A DNA stretch of 64,000 bases from the NCBI GenBank assembly GCA_016699575.1, contig CP064979.1:1488001-1552000 (forward strand). The letters are read 5' to 3'. Position 1 is the stretch's first letter. Every line of letters begins with the position of its first letter. Origin of the DNA: Flavobacteriales bacterium (GTDB lineage Bacteria > Bacteroidota > Bacteroidia > Flavobacteriales_F > PHOS-HE28). Positions 40,883-48,254 of this stretch are shown here, one piece after another. The notes below the pieces were generated by a model. It was not told the origin of the DNA and did no database searches. It saw nothing but the letters and a program-made list of their open reading frames with translations. The translations under genes and the position numbers were made by a program.

Positions 40883-41497
40883 TTAGTGTGCCTTGGCGCT
40901 CGCGATCTCGCTGTCGGGACCCTCGCCGAGGGCGCCCAGCGCGATAACGCGGAACGAGTAAAGCACGTTGGCGGGCAGATCGGTCTTGGTGAACCGGCGA
41001 CGTGTCGCGGTACCTACCGTTTGCCAGCTGGCCGGTGCGTCGGGGGTGCTGCTCATCTGCACCTTGTACATATGAGCACCGCGCACACCTGCCCATGAAA
41101 GGTCGATGGCCCCGGCGTAGGCGCTCATGCGGGCACGCAGATCGGCAGGTGCTACCAGCACGATGGGTGCCGGGGGAGTAACTGCATCGAATCCGCTGCT
41201 CAGTGCAATAGCGCTGTCGCCTTCGGCCACACTGTTCACGTAGCGGGCCAGGTCAGACAGCATGGCGCGCAACGTGCGCGCAGCCGTGTTCCTGGTAGCA
41301 ATGGCTTCGCTGGCGCGGCTGTTGGCCGCCTTGTTGGCGTCCGACAAGGCCGTGCTGGCATCGGTCATAGCAGCAAGCGTGGGAGAAGGATTGGCGAAAG
41401 CCAGGTTCCCCGTCATCTTGCCCACCACGTAGTCCGTCTTGCTCACCAGTTCATCCGGTTTCATCCGGGTGGCGCCTGCTTTCACAAGAGTTTTCAT
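40883..41497 (-). CDS. Fibronectin type III domain protein with helical N-terminus
   Basis: The 204-residue protein begins with a helical region (residues about 1-105, KAGATRMKPDELVSKTDYVVGKMTGN, TLRAMLSDLARYVNSVAEGD) and ends with one fibronectin type III domain (about 120-204: ADLRARMSAYAGAIDLSWAGVRGAHMYKVQMSS...PANVLYSFRVIALGALGEGPDS). There is no signal peptide in this frame. Similar short FN3 proteins are known to me from Bacteroidota, without a known role. The ATG at 41497 gives the usual MK-start; the frame stays open a further 77 codons upstream but without protein-like features. The 21-bp array lies 300-600 bases upstream. Confidence 0.78.
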   Translation of the reverse strand: MKTLVKAGATRMKPDELVSKTDYVVGKMTGNLAFANPSPTLAAMTDASTALSDANKAANSRASEAIATRNTAARTLRAMLSDLARYVNSVAEGDSAIALSSGFDAVTPPAPIVLVAPADLRARMSAYAGAIDLSWAGVRGAHMYKVQMSSTPDAPASWQTVGTATRRRFTKTDLPANVLYSFRVIALGALGEGPDSEIASAKAH

Positions 41498-41812
41498 GTG
41501 GGTTTGCTTTTTAGGGTTTTGCCTGAGGTGTATCTTCCTGGATTTGCTTCGGCCCAGCGGCCCCGGTCCGTTTGCATCCGGCCCGTTGCCTTTGTTGCTG
41601 TCCGAGGGGCCGTAACAGGGGGGCGTGTAGTCCGGGTTACAGAAAGCGGTTTTGTTGATAACCACTGACAAACGCTGCTGGCCCACGCTGGCGCTGCAAC
41701 CGATGGTGTTCATCGCGCGCTCAAGCACCCTTCATTTTTAACAGTTCACCTGACAGCGGGTCAGTTCACAACCGATGGTGTGCTGCACTACACGTTCCAA
41801 TTCCACGACTGC
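41498..41812. other. Intergenic region upstream of the FN3 gene
   Basis: About 315 bases separate the FN3 gene from the 21-bp array. The phrase CAACCGATGGTGT occurs twice (about 41698 and 41769). I see no gene or clear promoter box. Confidence 0.4.
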
Positions 41813-42120
41813 ACTGCGGCGTTGTTGATCCGATCAGCCGCTGGTTGGATCCAACCAGCGGCATTGTCGATCCAACTAATTGCTCGTTGGATCCGATCCG
41901 CGGCATTGTCGATCCAATTTGTTCTCCGTTGGATCCGATCTGCGGCATTGTTGATCCAATCTGTTGCTGGTTGGATCCAAACAGCGGCGTTGTCGATCCA
42001 ACCAATTGCTCGTTGGATCCGATCTGCTGCAGTGTTGATCCAATCTGTTTCAGCTTGGATCCAACCAGCGGCATTGTCGATCCAACCGGCCGTTTGTTGG
42101 ATCCGATCTGCCGCCCAGCA
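41813..42120. repeat. 14-unit array with exact 21-bp period
   Basis: GATCC starts at 41827 and recurs every 21 bases without a single insertion or deletion until 42100 (14 units). Two unit types alternate, giving a 42-bp higher-order period: even units carry CAGCGGCATTGTC, odd units carry a TTGCTNGTTG-type end. All six frames stay largely open because 21 is a multiple of three. In one minus-strand frame it reads as heptads of the form W/R-I-D/Q/N-x-A-A-x; in the plus frame as D-P-x4-L/V. Which, if any, is translated cannot be decided here. Confidence 0.9.
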
Positions 42121-42807
42121 GCACTGAACGGCGGCCTTCCTGTGCCACAAAACGGACCGTCAGGTGCACCCGCGCGCACGGTGCCCGCACCCGAAAAATA
42201 CCCTGAACTGGGTATTGCGGTGGCCCTGGGCACGGGCGAGCTTCGTTCTGTGCTAGTGCACGGTTTGGCAGCGGTGTTCGCCGAGGCCCCCGGCCCCGGA
42301 CTTTGCGTGCGTGCGAGCGTGCGCACCGCAGCAGGCACCACCACCGTTGACCTGCACGAGCAGCTGGCCTTGGAGAACGAGAACGCCCGCCTACAGCACC
42401 TGCTCAGCTGGCACAACCGCCACCGCGCCGAGCACGGCCTGCCCGGGCGGGCCATGCACTTCAACTTCTGCTGGGGCCAGTGCCACGTGTGGGAGAACAC
42501 GCCCGGCCGCAGCGGCACTGTCTCCTGTCTGCCGTGCGACCCCGGCGCGCGCAGCTTCCGGTTGCACGTGCGCTGTTTCTTCCTGCACAAGAACGACTGG
42601 CTCTATGGCCTGCGCCGCTTGCCGCCCCTGCACCTGCACGCCAAGGTGGCGCGCATCAAGCTGATGCAAAACCCCAACAGCCCCGGCACGCATGTGCGCA
42701 CGTACCCCGGTGAGTGGCGCCCGCTAGCACCGCGCAGCCTGGTGCTGGCCGAGGCCTACCACATCCACAAGGACTGGTACTGGTGGGAGGTGGAGGTGTG
42801 GGGGTGA
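41845..42807 (+). CDS. Hypothetical protein with repeat-encoded N-terminus; start uncertain
   Basis: The C-terminal two-thirds (from about 42180) look like a real protein: LGIAVALGTGELRSVLVHGLAAVF, LHEQLALENENARLQHLLSWHNRHRAEHGLPG (a short coiled coil), then a Cys/His/Trp-rich part (FNFCWGQCHVWENT, SCLPCDPGARSFRLHVRCFFLHKNDWLYGL, YHIHKDWYWWEVEVWG). The first 90 residues are DP-repeats encoded by the 21-bp array and the only start there is TTG, so the gene may begin later (for example GTG around 42219) or may be truncated. No family is recognised. Confidence 0.45.
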   Translation: MDPTSGIVDPTNCSLDPIRGIVDPICSPLDPICGIVDPICCWLDPNSGVVDPTNCSLDPICCSVDPICFSLDPTSGIVDPTGRLLDPICRPAALNGGLPVPQNGPSGAPARTVPAPEKYPELGIAVALGTGELRSVLVHGLAAVFAEAPGPGLCVRASVRTAAGTTTVDLHEQLALENENARLQHLLSWHNRHRAEHGLPGRAMHFNFCWGQCHVWENTPGRSGTVSCLPCDPGARSFRLHVRCFFLHKNDWLYGLRRLPPLHLHAKVARIKLMQNPNSPGTHVRTYPGEWRPLAPRSLVLAEAYHIHKDWYWWEVEVWG

Positions 42808-42828
42808 GGAAACGTAAATTCACCAACC

Positions 42829-42951
42829 ATGTTCGAGCTTAGTAGTTGCTGGAAGGGCTACTGGCCAGAGGCCCAAGACCGAGGCGCACTCGCTGCAAGT
42901 GAGCCAGTGCGGGGACATCACGAGCAAGCGCCAACATTTCACCAGCCTTGA
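42829..42951 (+). CDS. Possible small ORF preceding the 266-residue gene
   Basis: A 40-residue frame beginning MFELSSCWKGYW starts 19 bases after the previous gene and its TGA overlaps the TTG of the next gene (TTGA at 42948-42951). It may be a leader or coupled small gene. There is no recognisable domain. Confidence 0.3.
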   Translation: MFELSSCWKGYWPEAQDRGALAASEPVRGHHEQAPTFHQP

Positions 42952-43748
42952 AGCAGAAACAAGCGAACCCATACGACGTCATGTTCGATGGTCTCACGAA
43001 GCAATTGCTTGAGGTCAAGGACGTGGACAAACTTCTAGACACTCCGGGGGGAAAGCGCTTCATCGAGTTCATCTCCGTGTGTCAGTACGAGATGAATGGC
43101 TTGATTGCCTTTTACAAAAAGGTCATCATCCCGGCTATCAATAGGAACAGTGTTGAACAACTCCAGCTATGGAGGCAATCGCGGTACAGCAGGACAATCA
43201 ACATCGTTGAGGACCATTTCCGGGAAGACAAGTTCATGATGATCAGACTTGCATACGTACAACTCTATCACCGCTACGAGTCTTTCATCAACGGACTCCT
43301 CACGCACTGCGAGCAACTCTCTGAAACTCCAAGCTACCCCCCCGGCACTCTATACGACTACATCACGACCAAGCTGGAAGTTGACCTCAAGAGACCCAGC
43401 TACCACCAAACACTCAAGGAAGTCAACTTCGTAGCGAACTGCGTTAAGCACACTAACGGATTGCCCACAAGGTCCTCCCCACCCGAGCGCTTCAGAGAGT
43501 CAAACAAGACCATCGCTATACGAATTCCCGATGCTGAGCTTTACAATGACATAAAGGCCATTCGAATCCTAATGGCTCAAATCATCCAACATGTCCTTCA
43601 CGTGCACATGTTTCTTCTGCTCCGGGACATAGGCGCTGACCGTACAAACCCACTTCAATTCCTCTCTAGCTTGGCTGTATCTTTGAGCGAAGCATCCTTG
43701 CACGAAGAGTTCAGATCGTTCAGAGACTTTTACAAGTGCTCTTCGTGA
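42948..43748 (+). CDS. Hypothetical helical protein, possibly HEPN-like
   Basis: The 266-residue protein is rich in charged helices and has a lower GC content and different codon choice from its neighbours, suggesting transfer. FVEDHF...MIRLAYVQLYHRYESFINGLL and VNFVANCVKHTNGLP resemble the helical bundle and the N-x3-H core of HEPN-type proteins, but the usual leading Arg is missing, so HEPN is only a suggestion. The start is TTG at 42948 (overlapping the small ORF) or ATG at 42981. No neighbour shows an obvious toxin or defence function. Confidence 0.55.
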   Translation: MKQKQANPYDVMFDGLTKQLLEVKDVDKLLDTPGGKRFIEFISVCQYEMNGLIAFYKKVIIPAINRNSVEQLQLWRQSRYSRTINIVEDHFREDKFMMIRLAYVQLYHRYESFINGLLTHCEQLSETPSYPPGTLYDYITTKLEVDLKRPSYHQTLKEVNFVANCVKHTNGLPTRSSPPERFRESNKTIAIRIPDAELYNDIKAIRILMAQIIQHVLHVHMFLLLRDIGADRTNPLQFLSSLAVSLSEASLHEEFRSFRDFYKCSS

Positions 43749-44064
43749 ATTAATCGTACGGTTCAACTCGATGCGCCTCCATCGTTAGTGCTCTTTCCAA
43801 TACGAATTCATGGCTTTTGCGCTACTCATTGTACAAAGGGCATGCCCTGGCGGTTCGGATTAGCGCACCATGTGGCAATTCCTTCGATGAAGGCCCAAAT
43901 ATCCCCTGCACCTGGTCTTACGTAGTGCTTGTCTGTAGAATCCGAACCCAGCCTTTCGAATGCGCGCGGGACCCCGCAGTAGCTCGCGTAGGCCCGCGCT
44001 CGGCTTAGCCGAGTGCGCTTCAGTCTAGGGCCTTCGGCCCGCCTTATCGGAACTACGGATCAGA
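43749..44064. other. Intergenic region with double hairpin
   Basis: This 316-base gap holds the first double-hairpin element near its right end (43995-44040). I see no gene; short open frames here have no protein-like features. Confidence 0.5.
43995..44040 (+). repeat. Double-hairpin element, copy 1
   Basis: Hairpin 1 is CGCGCTCGGC-TTA-GCCGAGTGCGC, then a 9-base spacer ending CTA, then hairpin 2 GGGCC-TTC-GGCCC. Copies 2 (45944) and 3 (46024, inverted) keep the order, spacing and fold with different loop and stem bases. Confidence 0.75.
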
Positions 44065-44415
44065 TCAACCCCTCTTGCCGAACCGCTGCTGGTGGAGCGG
44101 CGAAGGCCAACGATAGTCAGGATCGTTGTTCTGTAGATCCACCACCTCGTTGATCGCGGCAAGAAAAAGCCTGGGATCTTGCTTCAGCTCCAGCGGCTGC
44201 TCGTTGGCCGGCTCCACGGCCTGGTAGAACATGAACAAGGTCTGCAACCCCTTAGTGGCCTGTGGATCGAGCAACTTGTAAAGCACCTTGGCCAGCACCC
44301 GGGGATCGGAGGAAGGCGGGAGATCCCCCAAGCGGGTAATGATCTGGGCAGCGGCACGCATGGCTGGATCCGTGAAGGTGGCCAGGTTCTGCTGAAGGAA
44401 CGAACGGAAGTCCAT
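44065..44415 (-). CDS. Hypothetical helical protein
   Basis: The 116-residue protein begins MDFRSFLQQNLATFTDPAMRAAAQIITRLGDLPPSSDPRVLAKVLYKLLDPQ and is predicted mainly helical, without membrane segments or motifs I recognise. The composition is balanced and protein-like. It is followed in the same direction by nothing for 300 bases except the double hairpin, and it lies 30 bases from the small membrane protein gene upstream, likely cotranscribed. Confidence 0.5.
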   Translation of the reverse strand: MDFRSFLQQNLATFTDPAMRAAAQIITRLGDLPPSSDPRVLAKVLYKLLDPQATKGLQTLFMFYQAVEPANEQPLELKQDPRLFLAAINEVVDLQNNDPDYRWPSPLHQQRFGKRG

Positions 44416-44445
44416 GCGGTTGTGAACTCTGTACTTGGTAGGGGA

Positions 44446-44727
44446 TCAGCGGGAGAGCTCCGCCGCCGGTTGGAAACAGAACGCCAAGCCCAGGACGATG
44501 AACCCTGCCAGGGCCAAGCGATGGCGCGAGCGATCACGTTGTCGGATGGCGGGCAGCTCACTCTTGTTGTACATGATCGTTCTGCTGTCGGGCTTTTGGT
44601 ACACCAGCACGGTGAGCAACAGACCTACACCGTTGCAGAGCAGCGCGGCGGCGTTGAGCAGGCCTGGAGGGTTCGCTTCGCGGGGGCTCTTTGCACATCT
44701 TTCATTCAAGCTATCACTGGTTCGCAT
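44446..44727 (-). CDS. Small hypothetical membrane protein
   Basis: The 93-residue protein has two predicted membrane segments: LLNAAALLCNGVGLLLTVLVY (about 27-47) and RLALAGFIVLGLAFCF (about 69-84). The ATG at 44727 avoids the odd N-terminus of the longer frame. No family recognised. Confidence 0.45.
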   Translation of the reverse strand: MRTSDSLNERCAKSPREANPPGLLNAAALLCNGVGLLLTVLVYQKPDSRTIMYNKSELPAIRQRDRSRHRLALAGFIVLGLAFCFQPAAELSR

Positions 44728-44860
44728 ATAGTCATGCGTGAGAACGTGAACCACTTGATCGCGGCGTATCGGAATTACGTTCGGAAAGAATACGTGTGCT
44801 CATTGTGTCCATCCAAACTCTGGAACGCTTTGCAGGCGATCAAGGAGTTCTATCAGCGCA

Positions 44861-45685
44861 TCAAGAAGACTTGGGAGGAGAAGAACGCGGAGGAAGATGT
44901 GAGGGCATACGTGACCTCCACTCCTCATTCTCCCGATCGATCAGATCCCACACATCCTGAAAAGTGAGATCCGGATACTTTTTCCACTTGACGTAATCCG
45001 GATCAAACCGCGAAATCTTCATCGTTCTTGCATAGTTGAAGAACCTCATCACTTTTTCGTGCATGCTGCTCAGTGTCCAAAGGCGTTGCTCCAACTGTGA
45101 GTTCTGAGAAGACGATTCCGGGGCCGGAAGCTTCTGGAGAAACAAAACAGTATCTGCCCGATCTGCCAACCAACCATCAAGCGCTTCCCGGTTTTCAACA
45201 AGGACTTCGTCGATATGAAGTAAGGAGAACTCCATGGCACTAGTGTGAGCATCAAAGCGCTTGCTACGCATCATTATGTCATAGGCAGGAGGGTTGTCAT
45301 ACACCGACCATTTTTCAAATACACGCTCATCAATTGATGGGTCCCTCGGTTGGTCCTGATATAGCTTTTGAACCATCTCCCCCCAACTGTCGAGGAGATT
45401 GAATATGGCATTGTCCACATCCTGTTGTTTCTCGAACCTCCGCTTCATTTCCGGCCAATGGCTCACCACGAGATGGAAGATGTAACCCGAGACGAATGAG
45501 CCGATCAACACCGAGACGATATCCATCACACGCCAAAGACGAGGATGTTCTCCCTCGTGTAACTCTGTTCGGAAAATGACCTCTTGTACGCCCCAATACA
45601 ATAGGCAGAAGAGGAAAAAGAGGTTGACCCGTTTCGATGTCTTGTCGAGTACGTATGTCAGGAACGGGATCCGGGACTTGAACAC
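44861..45685 (-). CDS. Hypothetical membrane protein with two N-terminal helices
   Basis: The 274-residue protein has two membrane helices (VNLFFLFCLLYWGVQEVIF, about 20-38; MDIVSVLIGSFVSGYIFHLVVS, about 54-75) and a long cytosolic helical region with many charged residues (KRRFEKQQDVDNAIFNLLDSW, EQRLWTLSSMHEKVMRFFNYARTM). I do not recognise the family. GC content is lower than in the flanks. It is divergent from the 89-residue gene, separated by 24 bases. Confidence 0.55.
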   Translation of the reverse strand: MFKSRIPFLTYVLDKTSKRVNLFFLFCLLYWGVQEVIFRTELHEGEHPRLWRVMDIVSVLIGSFVSGYIFHLVVSHWPEMKRRFEKQQDVDNAIFNLLDSWGEMVQKLYQDQPRDPSIDERVFEKWSVYDNPPAYDIMMRSKRFDAHTSAMEFSLLHIDEVLVENREALDGWLADRADTVLFLQKLPAPESSSQNSQLEQRLWTLSSMHEKVMRFFNYARTMKISRFDPDYVKWKKYPDLTFQDVWDLIDRENEEWRSRMPSHLPPRSSPPKSS

Positions 45686-45709
45686 TCTTGGGGCCGGTAT
45701 TTAGAATCG

Positions 45710-45979
45710 ATGGCCAAGCGAACATACCACGATGCGAACGGTTACAAGAAGAAGCGCAGGAAGCGGGGAACGCCTGAGTTCGCGACGGTAGCGGAATATG
45801 ATGCTTGGTTGGCCGCCAAGAGGCTTGCCACCCGGTCAAAGCATCCTGTCAAGAAGCAGGTGTCTCCTTCTGATCAGCCGCTGGAACAGCTTGTTCGGTT
45901 GGTAAAGGATTTGGAGGCCCGCACTAGTTCGCCTGTGCGGGCAGGCGCTCGGCTTTTCGCCGAGTGCCTATTGTGCTAG
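45710..45979 (+). CDS. Short basic hypothetical protein ending in a repeat
   Basis: The 89-residue protein begins MAKRTYHDANGYKKKRRKRGTPEFATVAEYDAWLAAKR and is strongly basic, suggestive of nucleic-acid binding. Its last 20 residues and its stop codon are read from double-hairpin copy 2, so the natural C-terminus may have been altered by the element. It starts directly after a TATTTAGAATCG word also present upstream of sufC. Confidence 0.45.
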   Translation: MAKRTYHDANGYKKKRRKRGTPEFATVAEYDAWLAAKRLATRSKHPVKKQVSPSDQPLEQLVRLVKDLEARTSSPVRAGARLFAECLLC

Positions 45980-45992
45980 GGCCTCCAGGCCC
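45944..45992 (+). repeat. Double-hairpin element, copy 2
   Basis: Hairpin 1 GGCGCTCGGC-TTTTC-GCCGAGTGCC, spacer of 10 bases ending CTA, hairpin 2 GGGCC-TCCA-GGCCC. It has the same orientation as copy 1. Confidence 0.75.
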
Positions 45993-46023
45993 GTCTTGAC
46001 CAGTCCCACGTAGTGTGCGCGGC

Positions 46024-46070
46024 GGGGCAGAGCCCCTAGAGCAGAAGCGCACTCGGCAAGGCCGAGCGCG
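46024..46070 (-). repeat. Double-hairpin element, copy 3 (inverted)
   Basis: Read leftward: hairpin 1 CGCGCTCGGC-CTT-GCCGAGTGCGC, spacer of 10 bases ending CTA, hairpin 2 GGGGC-TCT-GCCCC. Hairpin 2 differs from copies 1 and 2 on both sides of the stem, keeping the pairing. It faces copy 2 across about 30 bases. Confidence 0.75.
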
Positions 46071-46115
46071 TACTGCGCGAGCGACACGGGGCCAGTGCGC
46101 GAAGTGCAGGCTTGC

Positions 46116-47093
46116 TCAGTGCACCACCCACCGCAACACCTGCCGCCTCCCCTGCCCCAGCACGGTGCAACTGTACGCCCCCGCACGCAAGCCGGTGAGC
46201 GGCACCGCCCGCGCCCCTGCCAACGGCAGCGAAAGCACCGTGCGCCCCATGGCATCGTACAACACCAGTTGCGCAGCGCCAGCAATGCTCGTGTGCAGCA
46301 CGCCGGTGCTGGCATCGTAGCGCAAGGGTTCCTCTGCGTGCGCGGCGGGCAGGCCCAGCGGCCCGCAGCCTTCGTGCACCAGTTGCAGCGCCACGCTGTC
46401 GATGAAAACATAGCTGTCGGCCGCGAAGACCAGCGGGTCCAGGTCCTGCACGCCCGTGTTGGCATTGCCCCGGAAGTTGCCGAGCGTCAGGTATTCCTCG
46501 CCGCCTTGCGCCACGTAGATGTCCGACACCGGCACCCAGCCGATGCTGTCGGTGATGTAGGCCCCCAAGTGGTCGATCTGCGGCACAACGGGCAGCGTGT
46601 CCCACGCCGATTGCACCACCATGCCGTTGCTGAAGTACGCGCCGATGCCATCGGTGGTAGCATTGGAGAACTGCTCGGCAAGGCTCATGCGCATGGAGAG
46701 GCGGTAGCACTCGCCCGCCACCAGCGGCTGCACCAATTGCACTTGCAGGTATTCCCTGAACTGCGGCGAGAAGAGCATGTACGTGACCAGTCCGGCGTAG
46801 GCATCGCCACTGAAGGCGTCCTGCGGTCCGTAGTTGTTGGTGGGCACATCCACCATGCCACCGGCGGCGCATGCGTTGAAGTAATCCGGCGTGGGCCCTG
46901 GTCCGTTGGGCACGCTGATGAACGCGTTGAACCACGGCGCCGCGCGGTCGATCTGCGACTGCGTGGTGGGGCACACGGTGTATTGCTCCAGATCGCCGTT
47001 GGGCACAAGGTTCTGCGCCGCTGCGTGTGCAGCAGCCATCACCGCGAGCACCACGAGTGCGGCGTTGTTGCGTGTGCGTTGGCCCAAGTACAT
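46116..47093 (-). CDS. T9SS-sorted secreted protein
   Basis: The 325-residue protein has a signal peptide (ALVVLAVMAAAHAAAQ). It then shows the NLVPNGDLEQYTVCPTTQSQIDRAAPWF opening common in Bacteroidota secreted proteins with a carbohydrate-binding-like jelly roll (YRLSMRMSLAEQFSN, VYFSNG-type strands, DSYVFIDSVALQLV). The C-terminal sorting domain is LRYDASTGVLHTSI...LYDAMGRTVLSLPLAGARAVPLTGLRAGAYSCTVLGQGRRQVLRWVV. The start at 47093 gives the signal peptide; the longer frame does not. It faces the double-hairpin pair at its 3' end. Confidence 0.78.
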   Translation of the reverse strand: MYLGQRTRNNAALVVLAVMAAAHAAAQNLVPNGDLEQYTVCPTTQSQIDRAAPWFNAFISVPNGPGPTPDYFNACAAGGMVDVPTNNYGPQDAFSGDAYAGLVTYMLFSPQFREYLQVQLVQPLVAGECYRLSMRMSLAEQFSNATTDGIGAYFSNGMVVQSAWDTLPVVPQIDHLGAYITDSIGWVPVSDIYVAQGGEEYLTLGNFRGNANTGVQDLDPLVFAADSYVFIDSVALQLVHEGCGPLGLPAAHAEEPLRYDASTGVLHTSIAGAAQLVLYDAMGRTVLSLPLAGARAVPLTGLRAGAYSCTVLGQGRRQVLRWVVH

Positions 47094-47321
47094 GGCTGTG
47101 GGCAAGCCTTGCCCGTTACAAAGACACGCATCGTTGCCCGGAAAGGTTGGCCGCGAGGTGATGGGTGGTTCAGAGCGGTCCTGGCCGATGGAGGCGACGC
47201 CGACTCCCTCGCGCAAGCTCACGTAGTGGTGCTCCTGTGCACCCTCATTGTCCTTCCGCCCGACCACCAGTAGGACGTAGTGCATGCTGCTGCATGCCCC
47301 ATTGTCCCCGAACATTGCACC

Positions 47322-48251
47322 ATGCGCAAGGAGGCTCAAGAGCATGGCCCCCACCTGCGGCAGCTTCAGGCGTGCTTGGTTGCTGCCGTGCTTTCTTGCA
47401 GTTTCGCGTGCAACATGCCCGAAGGTTCACGCAACGTGGAAGTGCACGGCCACCGCGGCTGCCGCGGCCTGCTGCCCGAGAACACGGTGCCGGCCTTCCT
47501 GAAGGCCACCGAGCTGGGCTGCCATTGGCTGGAGCTGGACGTGGTGCTGAACGCGGAAGGACAGGTGGTGGTGAGCCACGAGCCGTGGATGGACCACCGC
47601 ATCTGCCTCGATCCGAACGGCCAGCGCATTGATTCTCTCCGCGAGCGCGACCACAACATCCAGTTGATGACGCAGGCCGAGGTGATGCGCTACGACTGTG
47701 GCAGTTTGCCCCACCCCGACTTTCCGCAGCAGGTGAACTCACGGCAGCACAAGCCACTGCTGCGCGAAGTGGTGGACAGCGTGCGGCGGTTCGCCGCCGA
47801 GCGCGGGCTGCGCGTCCCGCGTTTCAACGTGGAGGTGAAGAGCGAGCCGGAGCTGTACCACACCCACCAACCCACCCCCGACCGCTACACCGGGGCGGTG
47901 CTGGGCGAGCTGCGCGCGCTGGGCATCGACAAGGACTGCCTGGTGCAATCGTTCGACCCGGCCGTGCTCAACGCGGTGCATGCCCTGGCCCCGGAAGTGG
48001 CCACCGCCCTGCTGGTGGACAATGCCGATGGCGCAGAGGCCAACCTGGCGCGCATCGCTTACCGGCCCGCCGTGTACAGCCCTGCCAAGGAGCTGGTGAC
48101 CCCCGAGCTGCTGGCCCTGCTGCGCGCGCGCGGCATCGGCATCGCCGTGTGGACGGTGAACGACACCGCGGACATGCGGCGCTTCATCGGCATGGGCGTC
48201 GATGGCATCATCACCGACTACCCCGACAGGTTGCTGGGGTTGCTGAGGTGA
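47322..48251 (+). CDS. Glycerophosphodiester phosphodiesterase lipoprotein
   Basis: The 309-residue protein hydrolyses glycerophosphodiesters. It has an N-terminal lipoprotein-like signal (ACLVAAVLSCSFAC) and the GDPD motifs VHGHRGCRGLLPENTVPAFLKATELGCHWLELDVVLNAEGQVVVSHEPWMDHR, FNVEVKSEPE, LVQSFDPAVLNAV and IGIAVWTVNDTADMRRFIGMGVDGIITDYPDRL. The catalytic His pair and the metal-binding Glu/Asp residues are present. It ends 4 bases before the convergent lysC. Confidence 0.9.
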   Translation: MRKEAQEHGPHLRQLQACLVAAVLSCSFACNMPEGSRNVEVHGHRGCRGLLPENTVPAFLKATELGCHWLELDVVLNAEGQVVVSHEPWMDHRICLDPNGQRIDSLRERDHNIQLMTQAEVMRYDCGSLPHPDFPQQVNSRQHKPLLREVVDSVRRFAAERGLRVPRFNVEVKSEPELYHTHQPTPDRYTGAVLGELRALGIDKDCLVQSFDPAVLNAVHALAPEVATALLVDNADGAEANLARIAYRPAVYSPAKELVTPELLALLRARGIGIAVWTVNDTADMRRFIGMGVDGIITDYPDRLLGLLR

Positions 48252-48254
48252 GGT

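Noticed and set aside
41813..42120. CRISPR array
   Set aside because: The period is only 21 bp, units differ throughout, there are no unique spacers between constant repeats and no cas genes.
44734..44967. Rightward 77-residue frame beginning MRENVNHLIAAYRNYVRKEY
   Set aside because: It overlaps the better-supported leftward gene at 44861-45685 and has no family or promoter; it remains possible but weak.
43995..46070. Integron attC sites and a gene cassette array
   Set aside because: The hairpins lack the GTTRRRY/RYYYAAC core sites, and no integrase is present.
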